A stretch of 64,000 bases of DNA from Actinomyces sp. Marseille-P3109 (GCF_900323545.1 NZ_OOHN01000008.1:577941-641940), one strand, 5' to 3'; counted from the first letter of the stretch, positions 27,493 to 37,432 are shown. Notes: generated from the letters alone by a model not told the origin. Numbers and translations are program-made.

Positions 27493-29673
27493 TCAGTCGA
27501 CGGCGCTCACGCGCAGCAGGACGAGGTGGTCGGGGTGCAGCACCGGCAGTGCCAGACCCGTGGTGGTCAGGTAGGAGCCGGGCAGGGTGACGCCCTGGGC
27601 CATCCAGCCCGCTGTGAGGCTCAGCTCGGGGTAGGTCGGCGCCGCCAGGCGCACGTGGTACCGGCGCGAGGGGTCCAGGCCGGGAAGTGGGCGCGGCGCC
27701 GTGGGCCAGGCCAGGAGCTGGCCCAGCGAGGCGATCTCGAACAGCGCATCGGAGCGGTCGGGGGCGACGACGCCCTCGATGCGCAGCATGTCGTCGTCGG
27801 GCAGGTCCGCGTGGACCGTCACGCCCGAGTGCAGAAGACCGCGCAGCTCCTTGTGCAGCGCGATGATGGAGGCCAGGCGCTCGCGGGTGGCGGCGTCGGC
27901 CTCGGTGAGGTCCCACTCCACGCCCATGTGGCCCCACAGGGCGGTTCCGGCCCGGAAGTCGAGGTCGAGGTCGCGCAGGGTGGTGTGGGCCCGTCCGGAG
28001 CCGACGTGGGTGCCCACGAGCTCGGGGGGAAGCAGCAGCATGGTGCCGCGCTGGATGTTCTGGCGGTCGTGGGCGTCGATGCAGTCCGAGGCCCACACCC
28101 GCTGGGTGCGCTCCATGATCCCCAGGTCGACGCGGCCGCCGCCGCCGGCGCAGGACTCGATCTCCAGGGCGGGGAAGCGCTCATGGAGCGCGTCCAGGAG
28201 CCGGTAGAGGGCCAGGGTCTGGTCGTGGACGGCCGCCGCCCCCCGGCGCCCCGCCGTGGGGGCGGCGACCTCGTGGCCCGTGGCCAGCAGGGGTGAGTTG
28301 TGGTCCCACTTGAGGTAGGCGATGTCCAGGCGCTCCACGAGGGAGGAGACGGCGTCGAACAGGTACTCCCAGGCCCCGGGGGCGCTCAGGTCCAGGACCC
28401 GCTGGTGGCGGTGCTCGGGTGCCCCGCCGGCGCCGTCGGACAGGATCCACTCCGGGTGGGCGCGGGCCAGCTCGGAGTCGACGTTGATCATCTCCGGCTC
28501 GAACCACAGGCCGAACTCCATGCCCAGGGCGTGGACGTGCTCCACGAGCGGTTCGAGGCCGTCGGGCCAGGCCTCGGGGGAGACCTGCCAGTCGCCCAGG
28601 CCCGAGGTGTCGTCGCGTCGGGAGCCGAACCAGCCGTCGTCCAGGACGTAGCGCTCGATGCCGATCTGGGCCGCGGCGTCGGCCAGGGCCTTGAGCTTGT
28701 CGAGGTCGTGGTCGAAGTAGACGGCCTCCCAGGTGTTGAGCAGTACCGGGCGGGGGCGCTCGGGATGGGCGGGCAGCGAGCGCAGCCAGGCGTGGCTGCG
28801 GTGGGCCAGGGCGTCGAGTCCCTCACCCCAGGAGAAGACGGTCCACGGCGAGGTGTAGGTCTGGCCGGGGGCCAGCGAGACCTCGCCCGGCAGGAGCAGC
28901 TCCCCGGCTCCCAGGAGCTTGCGCCCCGAGGCCGGGTTCATCGCCAGGTGGCGGACGTTGCCGGACCAGGCGACGTGGACTGCGTGGACGCGTCCGCTGC
29001 GCCAGCCGAAGCCGGTGGGACCGGCGGCCAGCCAGGTGACGGCGTCGTGCCCCGGGCGCCCCTCCCAGGACTCGCGCAGGCGGGTGCCGGGGGGGAAGGG
29101 AGTGCGCACGAGCCTGCGCTCCTGGACGTGGTGGCCGGTGGTGTCGAGCAGCTCGTCGGCGCTGTCGGGTACGGGCAGCACCGGGGTCAGCTCGCCGACG
29201 ACGAGGTCGGCTCCCTGCTCGCTGCCGGACTCGGGGCGGTCGTCGCGGACCCAGGCGCGCACGCGCACCAGTCCGCAGGGCTCCAGGCGCAGCTCGGTTC
29301 CCAGGGTGAGCTCGTGGGCGGGGTCGGTTCCGCTGGAGCGGACCACGCGGGTGGTACCGGCAGGAGTGTCCTCGGCGCCCTCCTCGTGGGTGAAGGCGGT
29401 GGGGTGGGGCGAGAAGGCGGAGCCGTCGGTGCGCGAGAGCGCCACGGCGGGGCGCGCGTTCCAGCCCAGGTGGGCCAGGGGCAGGATCGGCAGGTCGTTG
29501 GTGATCCAGGCGGTGTTGGTGCCCAGAGAGGTCGCTGCGGCCTGGCCCGCGTCGGCCAGGTCCTCGCCGCTGACATCGCCCAGGTCGGGGCCCCAGTGGC
29601 GCACCACCGGGAAGCGGTCGTCGGGCAGGTCGAGGACCACGGAGGTGTCGGCGCATCGCAGATGGAGGGTCAT
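27493..29673 (-). CDS. Alpha-galactosidase, GH36
   Basis: A 726-residue glycoside hydrolase that releases galactose from melibiose, raffinose and related oligosaccharides. There is an N-terminal beta-sandwich, a central barrel with YVLDDGWFGSRRDD, the nucleophile Asp457 in YLKWDHN and the acid/base Asp530 in VWASDCIDAHDR, and a C-terminal beta domain. No signal peptide is seen, so it acts inside the cell on imported sugar. Start 29673 was chosen because AGGA precedes it closely and the family begins here; the adjacent ATG 29676 is equally possible. It is the first gene of the uptake operon, divergent from a ROK regulator. Confidence 0.94.
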   Translation of the reverse strand: MTLHLRCADTSVVLDLPDDRFPVVRHWGPDLGDVSGEDLADAGQAAATSLGTNTAWITNDLPILPLAHLGWNARPAVALSRTDGSAFSPHPTAFTHEEGAEDTPAGTTRVVRSSGTDPAHELTLGTELRLEPCGLVRVRAWVRDDRPESGSEQGADLVVGELTPVLPVPDSADELLDTTGHHVQERRLVRTPFPPGTRLRESWEGRPGHDAVTWLAAGPTGFGWRSGRVHAVHVAWSGNVRHLAMNPASGRKLLGAGELLLPGEVSLAPGQTYTSPWTVFSWGEGLDALAHRSHAWLRSLPAHPERPRPVLLNTWEAVYFDHDLDKLKALADAAAQIGIERYVLDDGWFGSRRDDTSGLGDWQVSPEAWPDGLEPLVEHVHALGMEFGLWFEPEMINVDSELARAHPEWILSDGAGGAPEHRHQRVLDLSAPGAWEYLFDAVSSLVERLDIAYLKWDHNSPLLATGHEVAAPTAGRRGAAAVHDQTLALYRLLDALHERFPALEIESCAGGGGRVDLGIMERTQRVWASDCIDAHDRQNIQRGTMLLLPPELVGTHVGSGRAHTTLRDLDLDFRAGTALWGHMGVEWDLTEADAATRERLASIIALHKELRGLLHSGVTVHADLPDDDMLRIEGVVAPDRSDALFEIASLGQLLAWPTAPRPLPGLDPSRRYHVRLAAPTYPELSLTAGWMAQGVTLPGSYLTTTGLALPVLHPDHLVLLRVSAVD

Positions 29674-29727
29674 CATCGTCCTTCCGGGAGGGGGGAGTCC
29701 GGAGCCAAGGTGATTCCTTGTAGAATG

Positions 29728-29756
29728 AAAATAATTGATGATGCCAGATTTCGCAA
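29728..29756 (-). promoter_or_regulatory. Promoter of the alpha-galactoside operon
   Basis: On the minus strand TTGCGA (29756-29751) and TATTTT (29733-29728) are 17 bp apart. The predicted start leaves a leader of about 45 bases. The surrounding AT-rich stretch is the likely place for ROK control. Confidence 0.55.
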
Positions 29757-29865
29757 GGGTTTGCCCTACAGTGTCGGTACAAAGCGGATGGCGCCTGGCG
29801 TCGTCCCAGGTCACGGGCCCTGCGGCCCGTCATGAAGATGGCAACGGCAGGAACAGGAGCCGGCG

Positions 29866-31011
29866 ATGGATGGTGGTGGACGCAGCCTCGGAGCCCGGGC
29901 GCTGCTCTCCCTGATCTCTGTCGGCGCTATGAGTCGCGGTGACCTCGGGGAGCGTTTGGGCTTGTCCCCTGCGACGACGACGCGCACGGTGCGCCCGCTC
30001 ATCGAGGCCGGTCTCATCGAGGAGCAACCGCCGGTGGAGGTGGGCGGGCCGGGGCGGCCCACCCGTCTCCTGGCCGTCGCTCCGAACAGCGCCACCGTCG
30101 CAGGTATCAAGCTCACTGCCGACCGCCTCTACGCCGTCCTGACCGACCCGCTGGGCGAGGTCCTGATCGATGACTCCCTGCCGCTGATCGAGACCGACGC
30201 CGAGTCCGTCACCTCCCTCATCGCGTCGGTGGTGATGCGCCTGGCCGAGCGCAGCGGCCGACGGCCGGACGCCATCGGGATCTCCCTGGGGGCGGCCGTC
30301 GTCGGAAGGCGGACCGTGGTGGTGGCCGCCTTCCTGGGGTGGCGCGATGTTCCCCTGGCCGCCATGATCACCGAGGCCACCGGGCTGCCCTGCGCCGTGG
30401 CCAACGACGTGCGCGCCTTCGCCTACGCCGAGGCCTGGTTCGGGGCGGGGCGGGGAAAGAGTCCCTTCGCCCTGGTCACCCTGGGGGCCGGTATCGGCTG
30501 CGGCATCGTGGTGGGCGGCGAGATCCTCTCCGGGGCGAAGGGAGCGGCCGGAAGCGTCGGTCACCTCCCGGTGGATCCGACCGGACCGAGCTGCGAGATC
30601 GGGCACCCGGGGTGCGCTCGGGCCCTGGCCTCGACAGCGGGGATCCTTCGGGCGTCAGCCGAGCATCTGGGGTGCGCGGTGGAGGAGCTGAGCCTTGAGC
30701 GGCTCCTGAGTCCCGGAATGCGTCGGGGCAGTGGTGTCGACGACGTTCTGCGGCGTGCGGCACTGGCGGCCGGGAGGGTCGTGGGGACCCTTATCGCCTA
30801 CGTCGACCCTGAGCTCGTCGTCGTCTCGGGGGAGGGGATCGCCTTGGTGGAGGCCTACCGGGAGACCTTCGAGAAGGAGGTGGACGGCCTGCGGCACTGG
30901 GCGGCCGCCCCGGTCCCCGTCCTGCTGCGCCCCTTCGAGTTCGACGAGTGGGCGCGGGGCGCAGCCGCGCTGGCGCTGGAGCAGTGGACGGTGGTGGCGG
31001 GCGACAGGTGA
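29866..31011 (+). CDS. ROK-family transcriptional regulator
   Basis: A 381-residue protein with an N-terminal winged HTH (about 5-55, RGDLGERLGLSPATTTRTVRPL) and a C-terminal sugar-kinase-like domain with TLGAGIGCGIVVGGEILSGAKGAAGSVGHL near 205-230. It is divergent from the alpha-galactosidase operon and should repress it until sugar binds. The ROK zinc motif, normally CxCGxxGC followed by a Glu, reads CEIGHPGC with Arg two residues on, so one cysteine is Ile; metal binding may be lost or altered. AGGAG lies six bases before the ATG. Confidence 0.88.
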   Translation: MDGGGRSLGARALLSLISVGAMSRGDLGERLGLSPATTTRTVRPLIEAGLIEEQPPVEVGGPGRPTRLLAVAPNSATVAGIKLTADRLYAVLTDPLGEVLIDDSLPLIETDAESVTSLIASVVMRLAERSGRRPDAIGISLGAAVVGRRTVVVAAFLGWRDVPLAAMITEATGLPCAVANDVRAFAYAEAWFGAGRGKSPFALVTLGAGIGCGIVVGGEILSGAKGAAGSVGHLPVDPTGPSCEIGHPGCARALASTAGILRASAEHLGCAVEELSLERLLSPGMRRGSGVDDVLRRAALAAGRVVGTLIAYVDPELVVVSGEGIALVEAYRETFEKEVDGLRHWAAAPVPVLLRPFEFDEWARGAAALALEQWTVVAGDR

Positions 31012-31100
31012 GGGCCGCTCGCGGGCGCGCAGAGGCGCACTGTGATGGGAACCATGCCTGGGAACTAGGTCCTAGCGTGGTCTTGGAATAAGGGTGCCCT

Positions 31101-31106
31101 TAGATT
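31101..31106 (+). promoter_or_regulatory. Leaderless -10 element TAGATT
   Basis: TAGATT is followed by six bases and ATG 31113, which decides this start over GTG 31107. Confidence 0.5.
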
Positions 31107-31112
31107 GTGCGC

Positions 31113-32636
31113 ATGAGTCGCCGCACCACCATTGCCCTGTCGACCGCCGGCCTCCTGGCCGCCGGAGCCGCCCTCGCACTGGCCGTACGTCCGGCCCGCC
31201 ACGACGTCCCCGACGTCGCCGCCGGCACGGACAGCCGCCGTCCGCCCCGCGTCGTCATCGCCGGCGGCGGCTACGTCGGCTTCTGCGTCGCCCGGGCCCT
31301 GCGCGCCCAGCTCAACCTCGACCAGGTCGAGATCGCGATCATCGACTCGCGCGCCTACATGACCTACCAGCCCTTCCTTCCGGAGGTCGCGGCCGGCTCC
31401 ATCCAGCCGCGCCACGTCATCGCCCCCCACCGCCGTAACCTCGACGGCGTCACCATCATCACCGGCGCCGTCACCGCCATCGACCACGCGGGCCGCACCG
31501 TCACCGTGCGTCCTCCGACCCCCCAGTCCACGCACGAGCGGGTCGAGCCCTACACCTTGACCTACGACCACCTCGTCATCGCCCTGGGCGCCGAGGCCCG
31601 CACCCTGCCGATCCCCGGCCTGGCGGAGCAGGCCATGGGCTTCAAGCAGGTCGAGGAGGCCACCGCCCTGCGCAACCGGGTCCTGACCCGTATCGAGGAC
31701 GCCGCCTCCACGTGGGACACCGAGCGCCGCAGGCGCCTGCTCACCTTCGTCTTCGTCGGAGGAGGCTTCGCGGGCGTCGAGGCCATCGCCGAGCTCGAGG
31801 ACATGGCGCGCGCGACCGTGCGCACCATCCCCTCCATCGAGCAGCGCGACGTCCGCTTCGTCCTCGTCGAGGGCTCGCGCCGCATCCTGCCCGAGCTCAC
31901 TGAGGAGCTCTCCGGCTACGGGCTGCAGCAGCTGCTTGAGCGCGGCATCGATGTGCGGCTCAACACCTTCCTCAGCTCCTGCGTCGACGGTCACGTCGTC
32001 CTGTCCGACGGCACCGAGTTCGACGCCGACACCATCGTGTGGACCGCCGGCGTCAAGGCCGCCCCGGTGCTGCAGACCGCCTCCGACCTGCCCATCGACG
32101 CCCGCGGCCGTGTCACCGCGCTGCCCACCCTCCAGGTCGCGCGCGACGGAGCGCCGGTCGAGGGCGCCTGGGCCGCCGGCGACTGCGCCGCCGTCCCGGA
32201 CCTGACCTCCGAGGACCCCGAGGCCACCTGCGCCCCCACCGCCCAGCACGCGGTGCGTCAGGCCAAGCTGCTGGCCGACAACCTCGTGGCCGTCCTCGCC
32301 GCCGGGGACGAGAACGGTGTGCCTCTGAAGTCCTACGCGCACGCGAACCTGGGCACCGTGGCCTCCCTGGGCATCGGCAAGGGCGTCGCACGCATCATGG
32401 GTCGGGACCTGCGCGGCTTCACCGCCTGGACCGCTCATCGCGGCTACCACGTCTACGCGATGCCGACCCTCAACCGGAAGGTACGCATCATGATGGACTG
32501 GTTCGCCGCCGTCGTCTTTCGTCGCGACCTGGCCTCCTTCGGCTCCATCGCCGAGCCCGGCGCGGCCTTCGCCACGGCGGCCCGTCACGACGCCGACCTC
32601 GCCGCCCGCCGCAAGGCCACCGAGAGCGGGGCCTGA
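31113..32636 (+). CDS. ndh: Type II NADH dehydrogenase / FAD-dependent pyridine nucleotide-disulfide oxidoreductase
   Basis: A 507-residue flavoprotein that probably passes electrons from NADH to quinone at the membrane without pumping protons. A hydrophobic N-terminal segment (about 5-24) may anchor it, which is unusual for NDH-2. The FAD Rossmann motif is VVIAGGGYVGF (near 46), the NADH motif FVFVGGGFAGVEA (near 212), and AWAAGDCAA binds FAD near 353. The C-terminal part has the MPTLNRKVRIMMDWFAAVVF membrane-binding helix. Predicted leaderless. It is followed at once, in convergence, by the glycine cleavage operon. Confidence 0.88.
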   Translation: MSRRTTIALSTAGLLAAGAALALAVRPARHDVPDVAAGTDSRRPPRVVIAGGGYVGFCVARALRAQLNLDQVEIAIIDSRAYMTYQPFLPEVAAGSIQPRHVIAPHRRNLDGVTIITGAVTAIDHAGRTVTVRPPTPQSTHERVEPYTLTYDHLVIALGAEARTLPIPGLAEQAMGFKQVEEATALRNRVLTRIEDAASTWDTERRRRLLTFVFVGGGFAGVEAIAELEDMARATVRTIPSIEQRDVRFVLVEGSRRILPELTEELSGYGLQQLLERGIDVRLNTFLSSCVDGHVVLSDGTEFDADTIVWTAGVKAAPVLQTASDLPIDARGRVTALPTLQVARDGAPVEGAWAAGDCAAVPDLTSEDPEATCAPTAQHAVRQAKLLADNLVAVLAAGDENGVPLKSYAHANLGTVASLGIGKGVARIMGRDLRGFTAWTAHRGYHVYAMPTLNRKVRIMMDWFAAVVFRRDLASFGSIAEPGAAFATAARHDADLAARRKATESGA

Positions 32637-32640
32637 GCAC

Positions 32641-33027
32641 TCAGCCGTCGACGACGGCGTCGAACCTGTCTGCGTAGTCCTGGGCGCTGAGCAGATCTCC
32701 CTCAGCGCTGACCGTCACCGTGAACAGCCAGCCGGCGCCGTACGGGTCCTCGTTGACGGTGCCCGGCTCGTCGACGACCGCCTCGTTGACGTCGACGACG
32801 GTGCCGCTCACGGGTGAGACGAGGTCCGAGACGGACTTGGTCGACTCGAGCTCGCCGCAGGGCTCGCCCGCCTCGACCTGGGCGCCGACCTCGGGCAGGT
32901 CGACGAAGACGACCTCACCGAGAGCATCGGCGGCGACTGTGGTGATGCCCACGCGTGCGGGCTCACCGTCCTCCAGCCACTCGTGGTCGATGCTGTAGCG
33001 CAGGTGAGCGCGCACGCTCTGAGCCAT
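32641..33027 (-). CDS. gcvH: Glycine cleavage system H protein
   Basis: A 128-residue lipoyl carrier of the glycine cleavage system. The lipoylated lysine is Lys64 in ESTKSVSD, with HEWLEDG near 15 and [11 protein letters not shown] near 95 as usual. A GGAAGG Shine-Dalgarno lies eight bases before the ATG. It is the last gene of the operon gcvP-gcvT-gcvH and is only four bases from the convergent ndh-like stop, so there is no room for a separate terminator. Confidence 0.95.
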   Translation of the reverse strand: MAQSVRAHLRYSIDHEWLEDGEPARVGITTVAADALGEVVFVDLPEVGAQVEAGEPCGELESTKSVSDLVSPVSGTVVDVNEAVVDEPGTVNEDPYGAGWLFTVTVSAEGDLLSAQDYADRFDAVVDG

Positions 33028-33072
33028 GATGGGGTCCTTCCTGTCAGGAGGTGGTGGGTGGTGCGGGATGCC

Positions 33073-34338
33073 TTATCGGGTCCGCTTGTAGAAGGGGGAG
33101 TCGACGACCGTGACCTCCAGCGGCCTGCCGCGCACGTCGGCGACGAGCGCCGTGCCCACGGGCCAGGCGGGGGCGTCCTCACGCCAGGGACGCAGGAGCG
33201 CCAGGGCCACGGGGTGACCCAGCGTGGGTGACAGCAGGCCGGAGGTCACCGCACCGAGCACCTCGCCGTTGTCGCCCAGCACCGGCGCACCGGCCCGGGC
33301 AGCACGCCGACCCTCAGCGGTCAGGGGAACCAGCACCGAGGTGCCCTCGGTGCCCTCCTGCTCGGCCCGGGCGGCCAGGGCGTCACGTCCGACGAAAGCG
33401 CCCTTGTTGAGCCGCACCACCGCGCCCAGGCCGGCGTCGTAGGGCGTCATCCCCTCGTGGAGCTCGTGCCCGTACAGGGGCATCCCGGCCTCCAGCCGCA
33501 GGGAGTCGCGCGCCGCCAGTCCGCAGGGGGTCAGCGCCGGCACCGGCTCGCCGTCGATGACGGTGGGCCCCAGGGCCGCCGCGGCACTGGTGATGACCGT
33601 CCACAGGTCCACGGCGTCCTCCGCGCCGCAGAACAGCTCGAAGCCGTCCTCACCCGTGTAGCCGGTACGGGCCAGCAGCACCGAGTGCCCCGCCGTCGTC
33701 GCCCTGACGGCCGCGTAGAAGCGCAGGCGCTCCAAGAGCGTGGGACCGCACAGCACGTCCGGTCCGCAGTCGTCCTTCTCCGAGCCCTCAAGGGGCCTGA
33801 GAGCGCCGGGCATGGCGGCACCGGACTCGATGACGCCGACGAGCACCTCTTGCGCCCGCGGCCCCTGGACGGCGATGAGGCAGGTGGGCAGGGAGATGTC
33901 CTCGACCGTGCAGTCGAATCCCGCGCAGCGGGCGACCAGCTCGGCGGCGACGCGCTCGCGGTTGCCGGCGTTGGGCACCACGAGGTACTCCTCGTCGCCC
34001 ACGTGGTAGACGATGAGGTCGTCGATGACCCCGCCGGAGGGAGAGACGATCATCGTGTAGCGGGCGCGCCCCACCGCCACGGCGGACAGGGCCCCCACGA
34101 GCGCGTGGTCCAGGGCGGCCCCCGCCTCGGGGCCGGTGACCTTGACCTCACCCATGTGGGACAAATCGAAGATCCCCGCGCTACGGCGCACCGCGTGGTG
34201 CTCGGCCAGGTCAGAGGTGTAGCGCAACGGCATCTGCCAGCCGCCGAAGTCGGTGAAGGACGCGCCCAGGGCCGTGTGCACGCGGTGCAGGGGCGTGGTG
34301 CGCAGGACGGCTGCGCTGGTCTCGGTGTGCTTGCTCAT
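33073..34338 (-). CDS. gcvT: Glycine cleavage system T protein (aminomethyltransferase)
   Basis: A 421-residue tetrahydrofolate-dependent enzyme that takes the aminomethyl group from the H protein, giving methylene-THF and ammonia. FGGWQMPLRY near 31-40, FDLSHMGEVKVTGPEA, ARTGYTGEDGFELF and GLAARDSLRLEAGMPLYGHEL are all family blocks. It is somewhat longer than the usual 360-375 residues because of an insert near 180-205. GAGGAG precedes the ATG. It lies 30 bp after gcvP. Confidence 0.95.
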   Translation of the reverse strand: MSKHTETSAAVLRTTPLHRVHTALGASFTDFGGWQMPLRYTSDLAEHHAVRRSAGIFDLSHMGEVKVTGPEAGAALDHALVGALSAVAVGRARYTMIVSPSGGVIDDLIVYHVGDEEYLVVPNAGNRERVAAELVARCAGFDCTVEDISLPTCLIAVQGPRAQEVLVGVIESGAAMPGALRPLEGSEKDDCGPDVLCGPTLLERLRFYAAVRATTAGHSVLLARTGYTGEDGFELFCGAEDAVDLWTVITSAAAALGPTVIDGEPVPALTPCGLAARDSLRLEAGMPLYGHELHEGMTPYDAGLGAVVRLNKGAFVGRDALAARAEQEGTEGTSVLVPLTAEGRRAARAGAPVLGDNGEVLGAVTSGLLSPTLGHPVALALLRPWREDAPAWPVGTALVADVRGRPLEVTVVDSPFYKRTR

Positions 34339-34368
34339 CGCTGTCTCCTCGTCAGACGTGGTCTCGGC

Positions 34369-35871
34369 TCAGGCCTCGTGCGCCTCGAAGGCATCGGGTG
34401 GCGGGCAGGTGCACATCAGGTGGCGGTCGCCCCACGCGTTGTCCACCCGCGAGACCGGGGGGAAGTACTTGTCCGTCTCCATGCCCGCCAGCGGGAAGGC
34501 CGCGGTGGCGCGCGAGTAGGGCCGCTGCCACGGCTCGGCCGTGACGGCCGCCAGCGTGTGCGGCGAGCGGCGCAGCACTGAGTCCTCCAGCGCCACGGCC
34601 CCTGAGGCGACCTCGTCGATCTCGGCACGGATCGAGCGCATGGCCGCGATGAATCGGTCCAGCTCGGCCAGGGGCTCGGACTCGGTGGGCTCGACCATGA
34701 GCGTGCCGGCCACGGGGAAGGAGAGGGTCGGTGCGTGGAACCCGTAGTCGATGAGCCTCTTGGCCACGTCCTCGGCGCTGACACCGGTGGCGGCGGTGAG
34801 CGCACGCAGGTCGAGGACGCACTCGTGCGCCACGTGCCCGCGGTGGGTGTACAGGGTGGGGAAGACGTCGGCGAGCGCCTGCGAGAGGTAGCTCGCGTGG
34901 GCCAGCGCCGTGAGGGTGACCCGGCGCAGATCGGCGTCGGTGAGCGTGGCCAGGTACGTCCAGGCCAGCGGCATGACTCCCGCCGAGCCGAAGCGGGCCC
35001 CCATGGCCGCAGCCCCGCCGAAGCTCCGGTCATGGTCCTCGTCCGTCGGGACGGCCGATCCGCCGGGACCGGCCGGAAGGTAGGGGGCCAGGTGCTCCTT
35101 GACGACGACGGGGCCCACGCCCGGACCGCCGCCGCCGTGAGGGATGGCGAAGGTCTTGTGCAGGTTGAGGTGGGACACATCGCCACCGAGGTCACCCGGG
35201 CGCAGTAGCCCCGTGAGGGCGTTGAGGTTGGCGCCGTCGATGTAGACCTGGCCGCCGGCGTCGTGGACGAGGGCGGTGACCTCAGTGACCTGCGGCTCGA
35301 AGACGCCGTGGGTGGACGGGTACGTGAGCATGATGGCCGCGACGCGTTCACCGTGCTCGGCCAGGAGCCCGCGCAGATGGTCGACGTCGATGGAGCCGTC
35401 CTCGGCGGTGGCGACCACCTTGACGCTGAAGCCGGCGCCGGCGGCCGAGGCGGCGTTCGTGCCGTGGGCGCTGGCGGGTACCAGGACGAGGTCGCGCTGC
35501 TGCTGCCCGGTGGCCCTGAGGTAGCCGCGCACCGCCAGCAGGCCGGCGAGCTCGCCCTGGGCGCCGGAGGCCGGCTGCAGGCTGCACCGGTCGTAGCCGG
35601 TCAGCTGCGCCAACCGGTCGGCGAGACCGTCCAGCAGCAGGCGCCAGCCGCGTGTCTGGGTCGCGGGGGCGTAGGGGTGGGTGCCGGCGAGCCCGGGGCT
35701 GAGCCACACGGCCGACTGCGCGGCCGCGTTGAGCTTGAGGGTGCACGAGCCCAGCGGGATCATCGTCCGGTCGAGGGCGAGGTCACGGTCCGCCAGCCGC
35801 CGGATGTAGCGCACGAGGGCGGTCTCGCTGCGGTGACGGTGGAAGCTCGGGTGGGTCAGGAAGTTGCTCAT
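34369..35871 (-). CDS. gcvP: Glycine dehydrogenase (P protein), C-terminal half of a split gcvP
   Basis: A 500-residue segment equal to the PLP-binding second half of a standard P protein: [14 protein letters not shown] at the start, [13 protein letters not shown] near 38-50, and the PLP lysine Lys239 in [18 protein letters not shown]. Upstream of its ATG the same frame reads PLPASLAR, which is the normal linker of a full-length P protein, so the gene was originally continuous with the N-terminal half. ATG 35871 overlaps the N-half stop (ATGA), so the piece could be translated by restart, but no good Shine-Dalgarno is visible. It may be functional as a two-piece enzyme, a frameshift mutant, or a sequencing artefact. 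Confidence 0.85.
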   Translation of the reverse strand: MSNFLTHPSFHRHRSETALVRYIRRLADRDLALDRTMIPLGSCTLKLNAAAQSAVWLSPGLAGTHPYAPATQTRGWRLLLDGLADRLAQLTGYDRCSLQPASGAQGELAGLLAVRGYLRATGQQQRDLVLVPASAHGTNAASAAGAGFSVKVVATAEDGSIDVDHLRGLLAEHGERVAAIMLTYPSTHGVFEPQVTEVTALVHDAGGQVYIDGANLNALTGLLRPGDLGGDVSHLNLHKTFAIPHGGGGPGVGPVVVKEHLAPYLPAGPGGSAVPTDEDHDRSFGGAAAMGARFGSAGVMPLAWTYLATLTDADLRRVTLTALAHASYLSQALADVFPTLYTHRGHVAHECVLDLRALTAATGVSAEDVAKRLIDYGFHAPTLSFPVAGTLMVEPTESEPLAELDRFIAAMRSIRAEIDEVASGAVALEDSVLRRSPHTLAAVTAEPWQRPYSRATAAFPLAGMETDKYFPPVSRVDNAWGDRHLMCTCPPPDAFEAHEA

Positions 35872-37271
35872 GCGCGCCAGTGACGCGGGCAGAGGGAACC
35901 GAGGGGCACCGTCGTTGCCCGGGGCGGGGGGGCGTCGGCGAGCGCCCGCAGGACCGTGGTGACGTCGTCGTCCGTGGTGGTCTCGTTGACACTCACACCC
36001 ACGTGGTCGGTGTCGAGCAGGCGCAGGTTGTAGCCCAGCGCCTCAGCGCGCTCGACGGCGTGGCGGGCGGCGCCGGGCAGACGCACGCTCACCGTGTCGA
36101 AGAACTCCTCGTGCTCGAGGGCGAGCCCGAGCGCGCAGGCGCCGACGGCCAGCTGCTCGGCCTGGCGGTGCACGTGCTCGGCGATGGACACCAGGCCCTC
36201 GGGGCCGTGGTAGACCGCGTAGAAGGCCGCGACGACCGCCAGCAGGGCCTGCGCGGTGCAGATATTCGAGGTGGCCTTCTCCCGGCGGATGTGCTGCTCG
36301 CGGGTCTGCAGGGCCAGGCGGTAGGCCTCACGGCCCTCGGTGTCCCGGGAGACGCCGACGACGCGTCCCGGCAGTTGGCGCCGCAGCGCCTCGGTGACGG
36401 ACATGAAGCCCGGGTGGGGGCCGCCGAAGAACAGGGGCACTCCCAGGCGCTGCGCGGTGCCGACGGCGATGTCCGCGCCGACGGCGCCCGGCTCGGTCAG
36501 CAGCGTCAGGGCCAGCGGGTCGGCGTCGACTGCCACCAGGCCGCCGCGGGCGTGGACGGCCGCGACGGCACCGGCGAGGTCCTGGACGAGTCCGCGGCTG
36601 GTGGTGTGGGCCAGAACCGCCCCGGTCAGGGGCGCGCCGTCGGCGGTGATCGCGGAGGTGCAGACGACCTCGACGTCGATGCCCAGGGCCTCGGCCCGGG
36701 CCGAGGCCACCTCGATGAGCTGGGGGTGCAGGCCGGAGTCGAGGAGCACGGGGGCGTCGGGGCCGCGGTGCGCGCGCGCCATGAGCAGGACGGCCTCGGC
36801 CACGGCCGTGGCCTCGTCCAGCAGGGAGGTGCAGGCCACCGGCAGGCCGGTGAGATCGGCCACGACGGTCTGGAACAGCAGCTGGGCCTCCAGGCGCCCC
36901 TGGCTGATCTCCGCCTGGTAGGGGGTGTAGGCGGTGGTCCAGGCGGGGTTGGACAGGACGTCGCGCACGATGACGGCGGGGGTGACGGTGGGGTGGTAGC
37001 CGCGCCCGATCATCTCGGTGTGCGGGTCGTTGAGGGCGGCCAGGGACCTGAGCGCGCTGACGGCCTCGTCCTCGCTCAGCCCGCCGACGACGGCATCGGG
37101 TCGCTCGGGCTGCTGCGGGAGGTCGAGGACGGGCAGGGTGGCGGGGACCACCCGGGCGGCCAGGTCCTCCAGGCTCCGAGCACCGATGCTGGTCAGGACC
37201 GTGTCCAGGTCCGCTCCCGTCGTGCCCAGGTGCCGGTCCGGGAAGCGCGTGGGTGTGTGGGGCGCCGTCAT
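35868..37271 (-). CDS. gcvP: Glycine dehydrogenase (P protein), N-terminal half of a split gcvP
   Basis: A 467-residue segment corresponding to the first half of the usual ~950-residue homodimeric P protein that decarboxylates glycine: FPDRHLGTT at the start, the block [40 protein letters not shown] near 90-130, and [32 protein letters not shown] near 320. The last eight residues (LCPRHWRA) do not fit the family and arise after a one-base frame change near 35,890-35,897. GGGAGGG lies three bases before ATG 37271. It is the first gene of the operon. Confidence 0.85.
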   Translation of the reverse strand: MTAPHTPTRFPDRHLGTTGADLDTVLTSIGARSLEDLAARVVPATLPVLDLPQQPERPDAVVGGLSEDEAVSALRSLAALNDPHTEMIGRGYHPTVTPAVIVRDVLSNPAWTTAYTPYQAEISQGRLEAQLLFQTVVADLTGLPVACTSLLDEATAVAEAVLLMARAHRGPDAPVLLDSGLHPQLIEVASARAEALGIDVEVVCTSAITADGAPLTGAVLAHTTSRGLVQDLAGAVAAVHARGGLVAVDADPLALTLLTEPGAVGADIAVGTAQRLGVPLFFGGPHPGFMSVTEALRRQLPGRVVGVSRDTEGREAYRLALQTREQHIRREKATSNICTAQALLAVVAAFYAVYHGPEGLVSIAEHVHRQAEQLAVGACALGLALEHEEFFDTVSVRLPGAARHAVERAEALGYNLRLLDTDHVGVSVNETTTDDDVTTVLRALADAPPPRATTVPLGSLCPRHWRA

Positions 37272-37301
37272 GACCCTCCCTCTCGTCGTGTGGCGCGTCA
37301 C

Positions 37302-37307
37302 ATCCTA
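37302..37307 (-). promoter_or_regulatory. Putative -10 of the gcv operon
   Basis: TAGGAT on the minus strand lies 30 bp before the gcvP start. I saw no glycine riboswitch between this element and the start codon. Confidence 0.35.
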
Positions 37308-37432
37308 GTGAAGGAGCCTGCATCCGCGCAGCAGAATGGAAGCGGCGCTCCGTGAGGCTCAGGTCGAGGACGATCAGCCGTGCATCTGGTCACGACGGTC
37401 CGTCAGGACTGGGGCGGGGCCCCACCGCCACC

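Noticed and set aside
34369..37271. Calling gcvP a natural two-subunit GcvPA/GcvPB enzyme outright
   Set aside because: The linker sequence is still readable across the break in the second frame, which indicates a recent frame change rather than an ancient two-gene system.
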